A stretch of 64,000 bases of DNA, taken from Sclerodactyla briareus. Lineage: Eukaryota; Echinodermata; Holothuroidea; Dendrochirotida; Sclerodactylidae. A program made the translations under genes and the position numbers. Below are positions 51,353-61,917 of the stretch, one piece after another. Location of the stretch: positions 186,001-250,000 of the forward strand of contig JAODTK010000444.1 of NCBI GenBank assembly GCA_026419785.1, written 5' to 3'. The notes beneath the pieces were generated by a model. That model searched no databases and was not told the DNA's origin. It was given only the letters and a program-made list of their open reading frames with translations. The number at the start of each line of letters is the position of its first letter. Position 1 is the first letter of the stretch.

Positions 51353-51967
51353 GTAACCTACAACATTATGCTCCTTACTGACAGAATGGCTACCGGGCAT
51401 GCTAGCAGATTCATGGTTTATACCTCAGTCACTATCCATGTTGTTCATCACATCACTGCCTCCACATGCCGAAGGTGGATGCATGTTGTAATCTTCATTC
51501 ACATTCTCCAGGCAAAGACTTTAAAGGCACAATTGATTGAGACTTACTCGGGTATTATCGGAAGCCCACACGTGGGAAAGAAAAGTGTATTGAAACAATG
51601 ACAATCGTACCTTGAAATCTTCACCTTACTAACTCCTATAATATTTTCCATTCATTTTGTTTCTGGAAGTGTTATGGGTTAATTCTGTTATATTCTTGCA
51701 GTTTGTCTACACATGATGTGAGTGTGTGTGTGAGGTCATCATGCACCGCATTTGAGAGCTTTTTGCAGGTATCTTGATACTGCAATCATATGGCAACCTA
51801 CTGCCAGGATCCATGTGCTATGCTTTTACTGGTCTCTTTTTCTTCATTCTGACCTGACTCATCTAGCACAAATGAAGTGTGATGGGCAGTAACTTGAATA
51901 TTAACATAATCGGCAACCTTTATGTAGAAGGGAATCGAGCAATCTTTGAAATACAAATATCCTTTAG
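51353..51967 (+). other. Intron (0.6 kb)
   Basis: No element recognised; a (TG)n-like stretch near 51720. Ends tatcctttag. Confidence 0.6.
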
Positions 51968-52016
51968 GTTCATCACAAGCGGTTCCAAGACCAAGATGTT
52001 GAGCTTATGATGAAGG
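51968..52016 (+). CDS. Possible short spectrin-repeat exon, VHHKRFQDQDVELMMK
   Basis: Acceptor-like tatcctttag and a donor-like GGTGAAC frame 16 codons that read as helix. Direct joining of the flanking exons without it also gives a continuous helix, so it may be an alternative exon or a chance frame. The donor would need GGGTGA read as G|GTGA. Confidence 0.45.
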
Positions 52017-52078
52017 GTGAACAATCTGTATGAATGCAATTTTTTTATTTCTTATTGGATGTTGTTTTTAATTTCCAG

Positions 52079-52210
52079 GACCAGTACCATAAGATTCTTC
52101 AGGGATTCCATGGATGTGGGTGGTGACACTGGCTTGAACGGAAACGAAGCAGACAGCAGATCAGCAACCCAGCGCCAACAACCTGGAGGAGCAGCTCAAG
52201 AAACACAAAG
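52079..52210 (+). CDS. Spectrin-repeat exon, DQYHKILQGF ... NNLEEQLKKHK
   Basis: Acceptor tttttaatttccag, donor AAG|GTGAGG. Starts DQYHKILQGFHG, then, with frame changes near 52115-52140, ETKQTADQQPSANNLEEQLK and KHK. Helix A, linker and helix B of one repeat. Length 132 bp hides compensating indels. A repeat of about 110 bp follows its donor directly. Confidence 0.75.
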
Positions 52211-52650
52211 GTGAGGATACCTATACTATGGAGCAAGTGGATATACAGCGCCAATTGCTAGGTGGGTTCTGTATTATAAAGACAACTAGACACTGTGGAC
52301 AGGTGACACAGTGGGGAAGGGTGGCTATGGGGTAATTAGAAATGGGATGTATCAGCAGTCGAGTGCTAGATGAGTACTGTCTTTAAATATATACAGCGAA
52401 CCATAGGGCAGTGACACAGGTGAGGGTGAGGCTACGGGGCGATTGGAATTGGATACTCATCAGTCTTGCTAGGTGAGTTCAGTATGTTGTAGACAACCTA
52501 GACCATTGGGAACAGGTTACTGAGTTATCCTGGGCGAGTAGTGAAGAGGTATAAGCCGAAGTGATTATTCAGCCTTTAAGACTAGGTGAGTACTGTTATA
52601 AACAAATATCCAAAGGTGAAGGGATGGGGTAAAAAATCCTGGACATTGAG
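52211..52650 (+). repeat. Array of about 110 bp adjoining a donor, four units
   Basis: Units start near 52257, 52369, 52478 and 52585 with gctaggtgggttctg, gctagatgagtactg, gctaggtgagttcag and actaggtgagtactg, so each carries a donor-like GGTGAGT. The phrase gacacaggtgagggtgaggc (about 52418) resembles the exon end and donor (cacaaaggtgaggatacc). Link to the exon is weaker than in the other arrays. Confidence 0.65.
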
Positions 52651-53084
52651 GCACAATGCGATTGGATAATTCCAGAACATGTGCATGTTTGGGATTGAAA
52701 GGGTTGTTTCTCTTGTTAAATTGGCACTATTGATCATCAGATGTTACGGGAATCATGAGGTGCTGAGGTAAGTGACTTGCTTGTATTATCACAACTAAAA
52801 AGATATTGAAAAACAGCTAGCTATGCCTGCAATATGTTTTACAACACAACATTATGTAGGGATGCAGTTACCGACCCACACAAATACTGTCCCCTCTTTT
52901 GACAGCATTAAAGCCTCGACGTTCTTTTAAACCCTTACAATCCGCTAGTTCTCATTTCATGATTTCTTTTCTTCTCTGTCTGTATCTTTGCATGTTGTTC
53001 TTCAGTGACCTTGACAACCCATCACATCCTCCTAGAGTCCATAGCTCAGAAAAGTGACATCTGACACAGGCACACTTTTCGCAG
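52651..53084 (+). other. Intron, remaining 0.4 kb
   Basis: Simple AT-rich sequence ending in the acceptor cacttttcgcag. Nothing else was recognised. Confidence 0.7.
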
Positions 53085-53294
53085 ACCAAACCATCACTGG
53101 AAACGAGGAACAAGGATGTTGTTGCCCGGGCAACCATCAAGGGTCATCGCCTGGAGGGGCTTGTCAACGAGTGGAAGCACTGGAGCAATCCTGAAGGAGT
53201 TGAACAACTGGCTGGGCCAGATAGAGATGCAGGTTTCCCGCAGTGTCAGTGACACCCTCAAGAAAGTGTCAAGAAGGCAATACATAAATATGAG
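53085..53294 (+). CDS. Spectrin-repeat exon, KELNNWLGQIEMQVSRSVSD
   Basis: Acceptor acacttttcgcag, donor GAG|GTAAGA. Reads TKPSLETRNKDVVARATIKG, HRLEGLVNEWKHW (helix C Trp), then after an indel KELNNWLGQIEMQVSRSVSD (helix A), and after another KKAIHKYE at the phase-0 end. 210 bp. The last 54 or so nt are repeated many times in the following array. Confidence 0.8.
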
Positions 53295-55910
53295 GTAAGA
53301 CATAGACAATATTGTGGTGTTGGCCCCCAGCAGTGTCAGTGATGACACTCAAGAAAGTGTCAAGAAGCTATACATATATGTGAGGTAGACTTAGAGCAGT
53401 ATAGTGCAGTAGTTTTCAGCAGTGACCGTGTTGACCCTCATGAGAAGTGTCAGGAAGACGGTCACATAAATAAGGAAGTGAGGCATTGATGCAGTAAACA
53501 GGCCTAGTAGTTTAGGTTTCCAAGCAGTGTCAGTGTAAATACTCACGGAGTGTGAGGAATGCTATACATAAATAAAAGTGAGGCATGAGCAGTATAGTCT
53601 TGGTTGTGTAGGTCCCCAGCATGTCAGTGACGACACTCAGAGATTGTTAGGAACTATGCCTGAAGAGAAGTGAAGATCTTGAGCAGTTAATAGTGAGGTG
53701 AGGTTCCCCAGGGTGTCAGTGATGGTAAACTCAAGGTAAATTGCTAAGAAGGCTATACATAAAATATGAGTAAGACATATGCATTATAGTGCAGTAGGTC
53801 CCCAGCAGTAACAGTGACGAAACTCAGGATAGTGTTAGGAAATTTATTCACGCAGCAGTGAGAAGGGGCACATTGAGCAGTATAGTGGTGCAGGTCCCCA
53901 GCAGTGTCAGTAACGACACTCAGAGAAGTGTTAGGAAGAGGCCTTATACATAAAGTATGAGGTAAGACATAGAGCAGTATAGTGCAGTAGGTCCAGTGTG
54001 ACAGTGTTGACACTCATGGAGGTGTCAGGAAGACTGTACATAAATGAGAAGTGAGGATTGAGCAGTAAAGGACTAGTAGTAGTTTGTTCCAAGCAGTGTC
54101 AGTGTGAATACTCACAGGAGTGTTAGGAAGGCTATACATAAACAAAATAAAAGGAGGCTTATGAGCAGTAGGTCTTAGTGTGTAGGTCCCCAGCCAGTTG
54201 TCTCAAGTTTTTTTTTTTTTTTTTTGACGACATTCAGAGAAGTGTTAGGGAGAAGGCTAGGCTGAATGAGAAGTGAGCTTATTGAGCCGTTATAGTGGTG
54301 TAGGTCCCCAGGAGTGTCAGTGATGAAACTCAAGGTAAGGTCAGGATAGGCTTAACATTAAAATGAGGGGTAAGTGGAAGACATAGAGCAGTATAGGCAG
54401 CAGTAGGTCCCCAGCAGTAACAGTTTGACGAAACTCAGGAGAGTGTTGGAAATTGGAAATTTATTCATGGATGAGAAGGGTGACATTTGACGCAGTTATA
54501 GTGGTGCAGGTCCCCAGCAGTGTCAGTAACGACACTCAGAGAAGTGTTAGGAAGGACGGCTATTACATAAAATAGGAGGTTAAGGACATTAGAGACAGTA
54601 TAGGCGTAGTTTTCCCAGCAGTGGACAGTGTTGAAACTCATGAGAGTGTCAGGAAACTGTACATAAATTGAGAAGTGAGGCATTGAGCAGTACAGGCTTA
54701 GTAGTTTAGGTTCTCCAAGCAGTGTCAGTGTATTGTAATACTCACAGGAGATGTTAGGGAAGGCTATATACATAAATAAACGTGAGGGGGCTCTATGAGC
54801 AGTAGCAGTAATAGAGTTTAGTGGTGGTAGGTCCCCAGTAAGGGTCAGTGACGACATCGGAGAGGGTCTAGGACGGCTATGCCTGGATGAGAAGGGTGAC
54901 ATGGAGCAGATTAGTGGGGAGGTCCCCAGCAGAGTGTCAGTACGACACTCAGAGAAGTGTTAGGAAGGAGGCTTCTAATAATAAATATGCAGGGTTAAGA
55001 CATAGAGCATTAAAGTGCTGTAGGTCCCCCCAGCCAGAGTGACAGTGACGAACGAAGGTTGAGTGTTAGGAAGGCTTATGAGAGTATAAGTAAGGACAAT
55101 GAGCGCAGTATTGCGGTTGCAGGTCCCACAGTGTCAAGAAGGCAATACATAAATATGAGGTAAGACATAGAGCGTATAGTGCCGTAGGTCCCGGCAGAGC
55201 AGTGACAGTGACGAACCTAGGAGTAGTTGTTGGAAGGTTAGACATGGATGAGACGGGTGACATCGAGCAGTATAGTGGTGCAGGTCCCCAGCAGTGTCAG
55301 TAACGACACTCAGAGAACCAGAAGTGTTAGGAAGGAAGGCTATACATAAATATGAGGTAATAAGACCTGAGCATTAAAGTGCTGTAGGTCCCCAGCAGTG
55401 GACAGTGCCGACACGAAGGTGAGTGTTAGGAAGGCTATGCATGAGTATAAGGAAGAGCAATGAGCAGTATGCGGGCATGTCCCCATCAGTGTCAGGAAGG
55501 CTTATACTAAAAGAGGTAAGCCATTAGCGCGTATAGTGCAGTAGGTCCCCAGCAGTGACAGTGAAGAAACTCAGGAGAGCTGTGAGAGTGGTTGTTATGA
55601 AGGTTATACATGGATGAGCAGGGTGACATCGAGCATAAGTATAGGGTGGTGCAGGTCCCCAGCAGTGTCAGTAACGACACTCAGAGAAGTGTTAGGAAGG
55701 AAGGCTATACATAAATATGAGGTAAGACATAGAGCATGTAAAGTGTGTAGGGTCCCAGCAGTGACACAGGGACGAAACGAAGTGAGTGTTAGGAAGGATA
55801 TGAATGAGATAAGGTAAGACAATGAGCGTATGCGGTGCCAGGGCATGTCCCCACAGTGTCAGAAGGAGTAAATAAATATGAGGTATAGACATAGAGCGAA
55901 GGCGGAGAAG
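53295..55910 (+). repeat. 97-bp array derived from exon end plus donor, in 600-bp higher-order units
   Basis: About 27 units, marked by tccccagcagtgtcagtgac, tcaagaaagtgtcaagaag, ctatacataaatatgag and gtaagacatagagcag. The middle part copies the last 54 nt of exon 53085-53294 and its donor. Unit variants come in a fixed order: the cagtaacag type at 53797 and 54407, the gtgttgacactcatg type at 53411, 53990 and 54610, the gtgaatactcac type at 53515, 54087 and 54712, giving higher-order repeats of about 600 bp. Indel density is high. Confidence 0.9.
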
Positions 55911-56560
55911 GGTAGGAGTTGGTCATCGAATTGATGGGACAAATCAAAGACGATGAGCGAGGATAGTGAGACCCAACCCCAAATATGGCATTATATTCCA
56001 TTTGGGAGCCAAATTTGTGCTTTGATGAAGACAGGAGTAGCGACACGGGTGGTTGAAGTAGTTTTCCTAGCACAAAATTAAAAAATCCCAACTTTCTGGA
56101 AGCATTGGTGAAGTTCTTTTACCAACAATTTAGGAAAAATGCATACGCTGAAAGAAGATTTGGTCAGTCATGGAAAGAAAAGAAGCACACTCAAGAGGAG
56201 CAATGGAGCAATGGAGAAAATGGTGTCTTGCTGTCGTGTCTTGCTGAGGACACATAGATAGATAGGCTGTGAGTGGTCCTGGGTGTTTGAAGGCTTCAAG
56301 CCCTTGATCTGTTGTTTAAAGCTCGTTCACTGAGCTGATTCCATCTCTAATGAGGTCAGGCAGTGAAATTTAGAGGCACCACCCCCCCCCGCCCCCCATG
56401 GGCACCTGTCAGAGTCATGTAATATCTGATTATCAGTTGAGCAGCTTAGGAGGCACTGGGGGCCACAGAGACTCTTCAGTGTTGAGTTCGTACGAAGGCT
56501 ATACATTAATTTGCAAGTGTAAGCATGTCAAATGTGATTTAAGGGAAGGCAGTGCACCTG
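55911..56560 (+). other. Intron segment without recognised features
   Basis: Sequence after the array. A short C run (56383-56396) and a G/A-rich region at 56180-56220. No coding frame or element identified. Confidence 0.6.
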
Positions 56561-57110
56561 CATCCTACAACAAGTCAATTCACCTCAGCTGTGTACAGTG
56601 CAGCTCACAACCAAAAGACACGCGCAATAATAATCATGGGTCCGTTTAATTTTTTCTGAATTCTCTGATGGCCTACCTTCAGCCAGTCCTGAAGGAGATC
56701 TGCAGTCAGTTGAGGAGGCAGATTAGCCCAGTCGGTAGAGCTCCGGACTTAAGATCAATAGATGGCGAGTTCGAATCCCATTGAAAGCCAGAGGGCTTTT
56801 CTGCAGTCCTGTTAGACGATGCATGTCTCTCTCTCGATAGTCGCACGCTACCCACGAGTGTAAGTGGGTATCTGCGAGGTAACGGAAGTAGGCGGGCTGC
56901 GTTGGCTGCCGGGGTGTTCTGTAGTAGGTAGTAAGCGAATGTGCTTCCTGGGTGGTGCAGGCAAGGTCTTCATCAGGTTACCAATGACCAGCGGATTAGG
57001 TTGCTAGTCGTGTGAAGAGGCGCTGCCTTGATACAAGACTGTAAACCCAAATCTTAGTTTGATCTCTAGTGCGCCCATCTCCTACAGCAAGTCAATCCAC
57101 CCGAGCTGTA
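56555..57110 (+). pseudogene. Partial duplicate copies of the start of exon 57196-57854
   Basis: 56567-56612 (acaacaagtcaattcacctc) copies exon positions around 57277-57300. A second copy runs from ccagtcctgaaggagatctgc (56682) to 56706 and resumes at gtgcgcccatctcctacagc (57070), split by a SINE. Both lack the remainder of the exon and are not expected to code. Confidence 0.7.
56707..57060 (+). mobile_element. tRNA-derived SINE inserted in an exon fragment
   Basis: A box tagcccagtcggtagagc (56724-56741) and B box gagttcgaatccc (56767-56779) with a Leu(TAA)-like anticodon region (gacttaagatc). T-stem and acceptor stem do not pair, so it is a SINE head, not a gene. The body includes tcatcaggttaccaatga and gatacaagactgtaaaccc. 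Imperfect target duplication gatctgcagt (56697-56706) / gatctctagt (57061-57070). Confidence 0.8.
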
Positions 57111-57195
57111 ACAGAAAGGGTGTCGCGAAGCATTACATGAATCATCCCGAGGATTCTAATCTGATTTCATCAAATGCTATCCATTTCATTTCCAG
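57111..57195 (+). promoter_or_regulatory. 3' splice site of exon 57196
   Basis: A short pyrimidine tract and acceptor (ccatttcatttccag) end at 57195, directly after the exon-derived duplicates. Confidence 0.6.
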
Positions 57196-57854
57196 TCGAT
57201 GAAGTCGAGAGGTTGTCTTTTCCCCCGACCGTCAACCAGTCCTGAAGCAGATCTGCAGTCAGTGCGCCCGTCTCCTACAGCAAGTCAATTCACCGCAGCT
57301 GTGTACAGCACCAGGGTTGCATTGGGGGACAAGTGGCAGTCACTCCAGATGCGCATCAGACAGGACCTGAACTCTCTGACCACTGAGCTTGAGGTATGGA
57401 AGGCATTTGACTTGGAAGTCGCCAAGCTGCTACCTTGGCTGGACCATGCGCAGGAAGAGGGCAAGAAGTGGAGCGACGAGGACCTACGCAGCCAGAAAGG
57501 ACCTATCGCTGTGCAGATTGATGAGTTCAATGAATTCAGGAAAGAGTTTGAAGACCGTGCTCCCTTGAAAAAGGCTGCCTGCACCATGCCCATCACATGT
57601 TGAAGATGAAGAAAGTGAACACCCAACCGATACAGTCTACCCTCAAGGCTATTGATAACAAGTGGACTGATCTCTCACATGACCTGCCGAGACTACAGGA
57701 AGATATCCATCAAGTACTGGTGGCAATCTGCTTCATCGGATAGGTGAAGGAGCTGATGATCTGGATTGAGGAACTGACCAGGGCATTGGATGCTCTAGAG
57801 ATGAAAGAACACTCCTCTCTACAGGGAGTGAAGGATGACTTACAGACATACAAG
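57196..57854 (+). CDS. Large spectrin-repeat exon, about 220 codons
   Basis: Acceptor atttcatttccag, donor AAG|GTATGG. 57199-57600 is open and includes VALGDKWQSLQMRIRQDLNS (helix C Trp), AFDLEVAKLLPWLDHAQEEG (helix A) and IAVQIDEFNEFRKEFEDRAP. After an indel near 57575 it continues MLKMKKVNTQPIQSTLKAID, NKWTDLSHDLPRLQED; two compensating errors near 57733-57744 restore VKELMIWIEELTRALDALEM and GVKDDLQTYK. About two repeats. Reading frame of the first 40 codons is uncertain. Confidence 0.85.
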
Positions 57855-58540
57855 GTATGGATATAGTTCATGATATTTATTGGCTGCCAGTCTGTATATA
57901 TATCAGCAATACTTTGAGTAGAAGAGTGGCAGAGTGGTATAAGTGATGTTTTGTGAGCACAATTCTGAGTTGGGGATCCAGCAGTCACCAGACATTTCTT
58001 ACCTAGGTGGCTGTACGATGCGAAAAGGTCTCAGTCTTCACTTCTGCAGTAATGCAGAGGACCTGTGAGTTCCTGGTTTGGGAAAGTTGTTAAAAAATGT
58101 TTTCATACTTGTTTTGTCTCTCCTGTCAGTGATCACTCCGGCATATGTGTGTGTGTATGTGTTTGTGTGTCACACTGTCCTGTTGGCAGGATTTTTCTGA
58201 AACAGTATTCTGGTTTTAATGAAATTTTGTAGTATCGGGGTTGAGTGAACGCACATTTTTGGATCATGTTTGACATGTATAATCAGGATCAATTGTGGTA
58301 GCTATTGCTTCTTAACACAAAAATATTCCACAGAGTACTACTGGATATAAACCAACCTAATGTTCAATCCACAATAACACATATGGTCAGTGAGGTTATT
58401 TGTTACATTAGTAACTTCCATCAACCATTGGAGCATCTACATGATAGTGAAACATATAAATAAAGGGATTTAGTACTTGTCCAGTGCATAGCATGCCTAT
58501 ATGCAAACTGTCAACCAATTCTCTTCTCTGACACTTCTAG
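57855..58540 (+). other. Intron (0.7 kb)
   Basis: Contains a (TG)n-like tract at 58145-58170. No element was recognised. Acceptor ttctctgacacttctag. Confidence 0.75.
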
Positions 58541-58872
58541 GGTTACAAAGTGAGCATGGAGACGAACCTACTGACTCTGGAGTTTGTGAACCAGACTGCT
58601 CCCAGCATGAGTGAGCTCCTCATGGGAGAGAGATACGACAAGACAGAAATGGCTGAGCTACTTGGTCAGATGAAAGAGGTTGGCAGATCCTGCAGACGAG
58701 GCTCAACGAGGGGGAGAAACATCTGGAGGGATCACTGGAGAGGTGGGAGGAACTGGAAGGAAAGATACAAGAACTGGAAACCGCCATCAACGAACAAAGA
58801 GAGAGACTGGAGGAACACGACACAAAGATAGGACGGGTGGCCCAGGTCAAGGAAGTGATGGACGTCTGTGAG
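58541..58872 (+). CDS. Spectrin-repeat exon of 111 codons
   Basis: Acceptor cttctag, donor GAG|GTTAGT. Reads GYKVSMETNLLTLEFVNQTA, MAELLGQMKEV, then after one missing base near 58681 QILQTRLNEGEKHLEGSLER, WEELEGKIQELETAINEQRE and KIGRVAQVKEVMDVCE. 332 bp observed, 333 in frame. Helix B, helix C (Trp) and helix A of the next repeat, with strong heptads. The 3' end is repeated in the following array. Confidence 0.88.
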
Positions 58873-59535
58873 GTTAGTCAATGGATGCTACCATAGTGGT
58901 GGAGGCAATGCCTAGGGAGACGGAGATAGGACACTCCTGAGAGAAGGGGGGGGGAAGGGGAAACATGACACAAAGATAGGACAGGTGGCCCAAGTCAAGG
59001 AAGTGATGAACGTCTGTGAGGTGAGTCAATAGATGCTACCGTAGCAGTGGAGGCAATACCCAGGGAGACAGAGAAAGGGCACTCCCTGAGAAGAGGGGGG
59101 GGGGGGGGAAGGGAGAACATGACACAAAGAAAGCTGGAGGGGAATACCCAGGGAGCGAGGCTGGGGGAGAAGGGAGAGGGAACATGGATACACAAAGATA
59201 GGACAGGTGGCCGATAAGTGTAAGGTTAGTCAATGAAGACTACCTTAGTGGTGGAGGGGAATACCCAAGGAGATGGAACAGGGCACTCCTTGAGGAGAGG
59301 TGAGCAGAAACATGGGGCACAAAGATATGACAGGTGGCCCAGCCAGATGGTGATGGATATGTGTGAGGTTGGTCAATGAATACTATCATAGAGGCGGAGA
59401 GAATACGCAGAGTAACAGGGCTTGGGCAGAGGGAGGGAGTTATGATGACAAAGATGTGACAAGTGGCCTCCCAAGTCAAGTAGATGATAGCTCTGTGTGA
59501 CATTATTCAATGAATATTACCATGGTGGTGGATAG
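58815..59535 (+). repeat. Array of about 130-150 bp repeating exon end plus donor
   Basis: Exon text acacaaagataggacgggtg / gtcaaggaagtgatggac / gtctgtgag|gttagtcaatg recurs near 58967, 59190, 59318 and 59446, with one further partial unit near 59121. Each has about 55 nt of exon, the donor region (gtgagtcaatag, gttagtcaatgaag, gttggtcaatgaat) and G-rich intron text. About five units, increasingly degenerate away from the exon. Confidence 0.88.
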
Positions 59536-59625
59536 GAATAATGCACTTGTTCATGTTATCAAATACTGCATTGTGACAGGTACATGCTCCAGTGATCAAT
59601 TGATCTTCTTTTCCATCTCTTACAG
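59536..59625 (+). promoter_or_regulatory. 3' splice region of exon 59626
   Basis: Pyrimidine-rich tract gatcttcttttccatctcttacag immediately before 59626. Confidence 0.75.
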
Positions 59626-59928
59626 GCTACCACAAATCACTGCAACCAGGAAGAAGAAATAGACCGACTGAAGGAGGCTGGCTCTCATCTCTCCTCTCGG
59701 AGTAACATCAATTCAAGACTGTCGCCTCTACAGAAATCACTGAGAGAACTAGAACAGCAGGCAACACAGCTGAGGAAACATAAAACGAGCGATGAGTCGT
59801 GGGAGGGGTACCAAGATAGCGTGGACAAGATACAGGAGTGCATCGAGAAGGCTGAGTATGCAACCAGCAGAGGAAGGGTAGTCCTTGGATCTGCAGACTC
59901 TCTGGAAGCACAAACAAGGAAGCTTAAG
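59626..59928 (+). CDS. Spectrin-repeat exon of 101 codons, fully open
   Basis: 303 bp, phase 0-0, acceptor catctcttacag, donor AAG|GTGGGT. Reads ATTNHCNQEEEIDRLKEAGS, LSPLQKSLRELEQQATQLRK, SWEGYQDSVDKIQECIEKAE and GSADSLEAQTRKLK. Helices B and C, then helix A with Trp in DESWEGYQD. No frame errors. Confidence 0.93.
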
Positions 59929-60250
59929 GTGGGTGAAGGGTCAGGAAAGTTGGCGTGAAAGGTGTGCGTGCTGGTCGATGGGGAAAGTACCAACATGGAC
60001 AAGTTATAGTAATGCCTCAAGGAAGTTGAGTATGCAACCAGATGAGAAAGGGTATAGTCAGGCAAATGGGGATGAGTGTTGAGTGATGGGCAGCGTACCT
60101 GTAAAACAGCATAGACAAGGTAAAGAAATGCTTGGATGTTAATACACGGTCCAGCAGAGAAGGTTGTTGTTAAACGGCAGACGGCCTGGAAGCACAGACA
60201 AGATGGCCTTGAAGTAGGTCATGGGTTAGGAAAGTGGGGATGGAGACAGA
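59929..60250 (+). repeat. Degenerate duplicates of exon end plus donor, two units
   Basis: 59985-60080 copies the exon part tggacaagatacaggagtgc to caaccagcagaggaaggg in changed form (tggacaagttatagtaatgc, caaccagatgagaaaggg). 60085-60245 copies it again and includes ctggaagcacagacaagatg and ggtcatgggttaggaaagtg, matching the exon end and first intron bases (ggtgaagggtcaggaaag). Confidence 0.8.
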
Positions 60251-60984
60251 TTCCCTGGCCTTGCAGGAGAGGAAAACTGTTGGGGAAATGTTAGGGTTGG
60301 GTTGTTCATCTACTGAGGGAGCTATTACACGGATCATCTCATAACATTTTTTCCCCAAACAGTTGGCGCATTCCCTGCATTATTACTTTTCAAAGTAATC
60401 CTTTAGCTGTCAAGTGCTGGGAAAAGCCAGTCAGGAAATCTGTTTTGCTGATGGAAAGGGGGACCACATTATTATGGAAGTGGATAAAATCTCACAATTT
60501 TTTTTTGTTTTCTTGTTGACATTACTGTCTTCTTACAGGTACTCAATATATTCTACTACATTGCTCCTTGGGCTTGACTGTATGTCATTCAGTATGCAGC
60601 AGGTATTCTGTCTATTCAGCGGACTCTAAAAATAGTAATTGATTGCGCAAACCAAACTCGACTTTCAACACTACTGTTTGCATGTATGAACGCATGGCAC
60701 TGGTAGAATGCTGTGTTGTAGTTGGGAGCTGGCATCCTTTGTGTGCCATCCTCCACTAAAAGTTGCCTAGTTCTTGACTTTGTGATCTGAACCATCCATT
60801 CTCTTGTAATATCAATTCTCTAGTAATATCTACTCTACCTTGGCTGAGACTATGTAACAATGTGGAGCGCTGTGTTCTCATTGGTTGAGGCGTTAAGCTT
60901 GTTCTCCAGGGTTCATTCGATTTCTACGAGGTTTTTCAGAAAGCCGACTTAGGCTCATTTAAGAACCTTGGCCATATTGATGGA

Positions 60985-61390
60985 TGGATGGATGAGCACC
61001 GCCGATAACATCGCCTTCTCTTCTCGACTAGTGCTCAGATGATAACCAGGCAGAGGTGTAACCAGGGGTCCTGACCTGCTCCTGGGACCACCATTTTAGG
61101 TCCCATCCGAGAGACTAATCATGAGACTCAAGGACCTGACCACTTTCTGGGAACCTGGAGGAGCCGAAGTTCAAGTTCAACCTGACTGCTCACAGCCGAC
61201 AGACGAGACTCATTTCAGATATCCTATAACAAACCCCAGTAACCCCAGAAAGTCCATTGCATCACAGCAGGAAATGAAGTGAAGACCACAAGACCTCCCC
61301 CATCGCAACTACAATTACAGCCACCTTGGGAAAATCATCCGGTGGCTGCTGAATCTGGAATATTGGTGTAAAGTGTCACTACTACCACTC
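60985..61390. repeat. Dispersed repeat, copy 2
   Basis: Related to 38600-38880 (see its landmarks). This copy is longer in the middle (gtgtaaccaggggtcctgac to ctcatttcagatatcctata). Ends and class are undetermined; a SINE is likely. Confidence 0.6.
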
Positions 61391-61448
61391 TACATTCGTC
61401 TCTAAGTCGGTTCCGATGGATAATAGTGAGAGGTGCATTGACATGCTA

Positions 61449-61917
61449 CAATACAGCTCAGAATAAAGTGTCCGTTGGACTGCGTTAATCGTTAGAGATT
61501 TTGCTGTCAATTCCGAAAATAGTTCTTTGGACAGTCTAACGCAAATAACGATCCATTTCAGTTACCGCAACATTTCGTCAGATCTGTCACGGTGTCGATC
61601 AACGGCTTCCGTAACACAGTGTGCATTAAGGAAGTAAGTAGTAATTATTGAGGATCGTGGCGCTGCTTACGTTGACTGCTTTAGATTTAGGGTCTGAACT
61701 GGACAACGCTAAGTGATGTCACTTAGACGCTGCTTACGCACATCCGTTGGGTGCGGTGGACAGTGCCAGGCCTAGTGTGAATTAACGCAAATTAACATTC
61801 ACAAAGTTAATGATTACTTGTGAATACCGTACATACAACAAGTGACGTCTATAGCGTTAATATTTCCTTTGTGACTCATTTACGCAGTTGACGTACACTT
61901 TATTCTGAGCTGTACTG
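61449..61917. mobile_element. Tc1/mariner-like MITE with TA duplication
   Basis: 469 bp. The left end caatacagctcagaataaag followed by tgt matches the reverse complement of the right end (cagtacagctcagaataaag followed by tgt). TA is found on both sides (61447-61448, 61918-61919). No transposase frame. CAGT-type ends with TA target sites suit Tc1/mariner. Confidence 0.82.

Noticed and set aside
53753-55846. Several minus-strand frames with recurring LPNTSLSVVTDTAGDLHHY-like text
   Set aside because: They are translations of the 97-bp array on the opposite strand; repetition reflects the satellite, not a protein.
56711-56785. Functional tRNA-Leu gene
   Set aside because: A and B boxes are good but the acceptor and T stems do not pair and SINE body follows.
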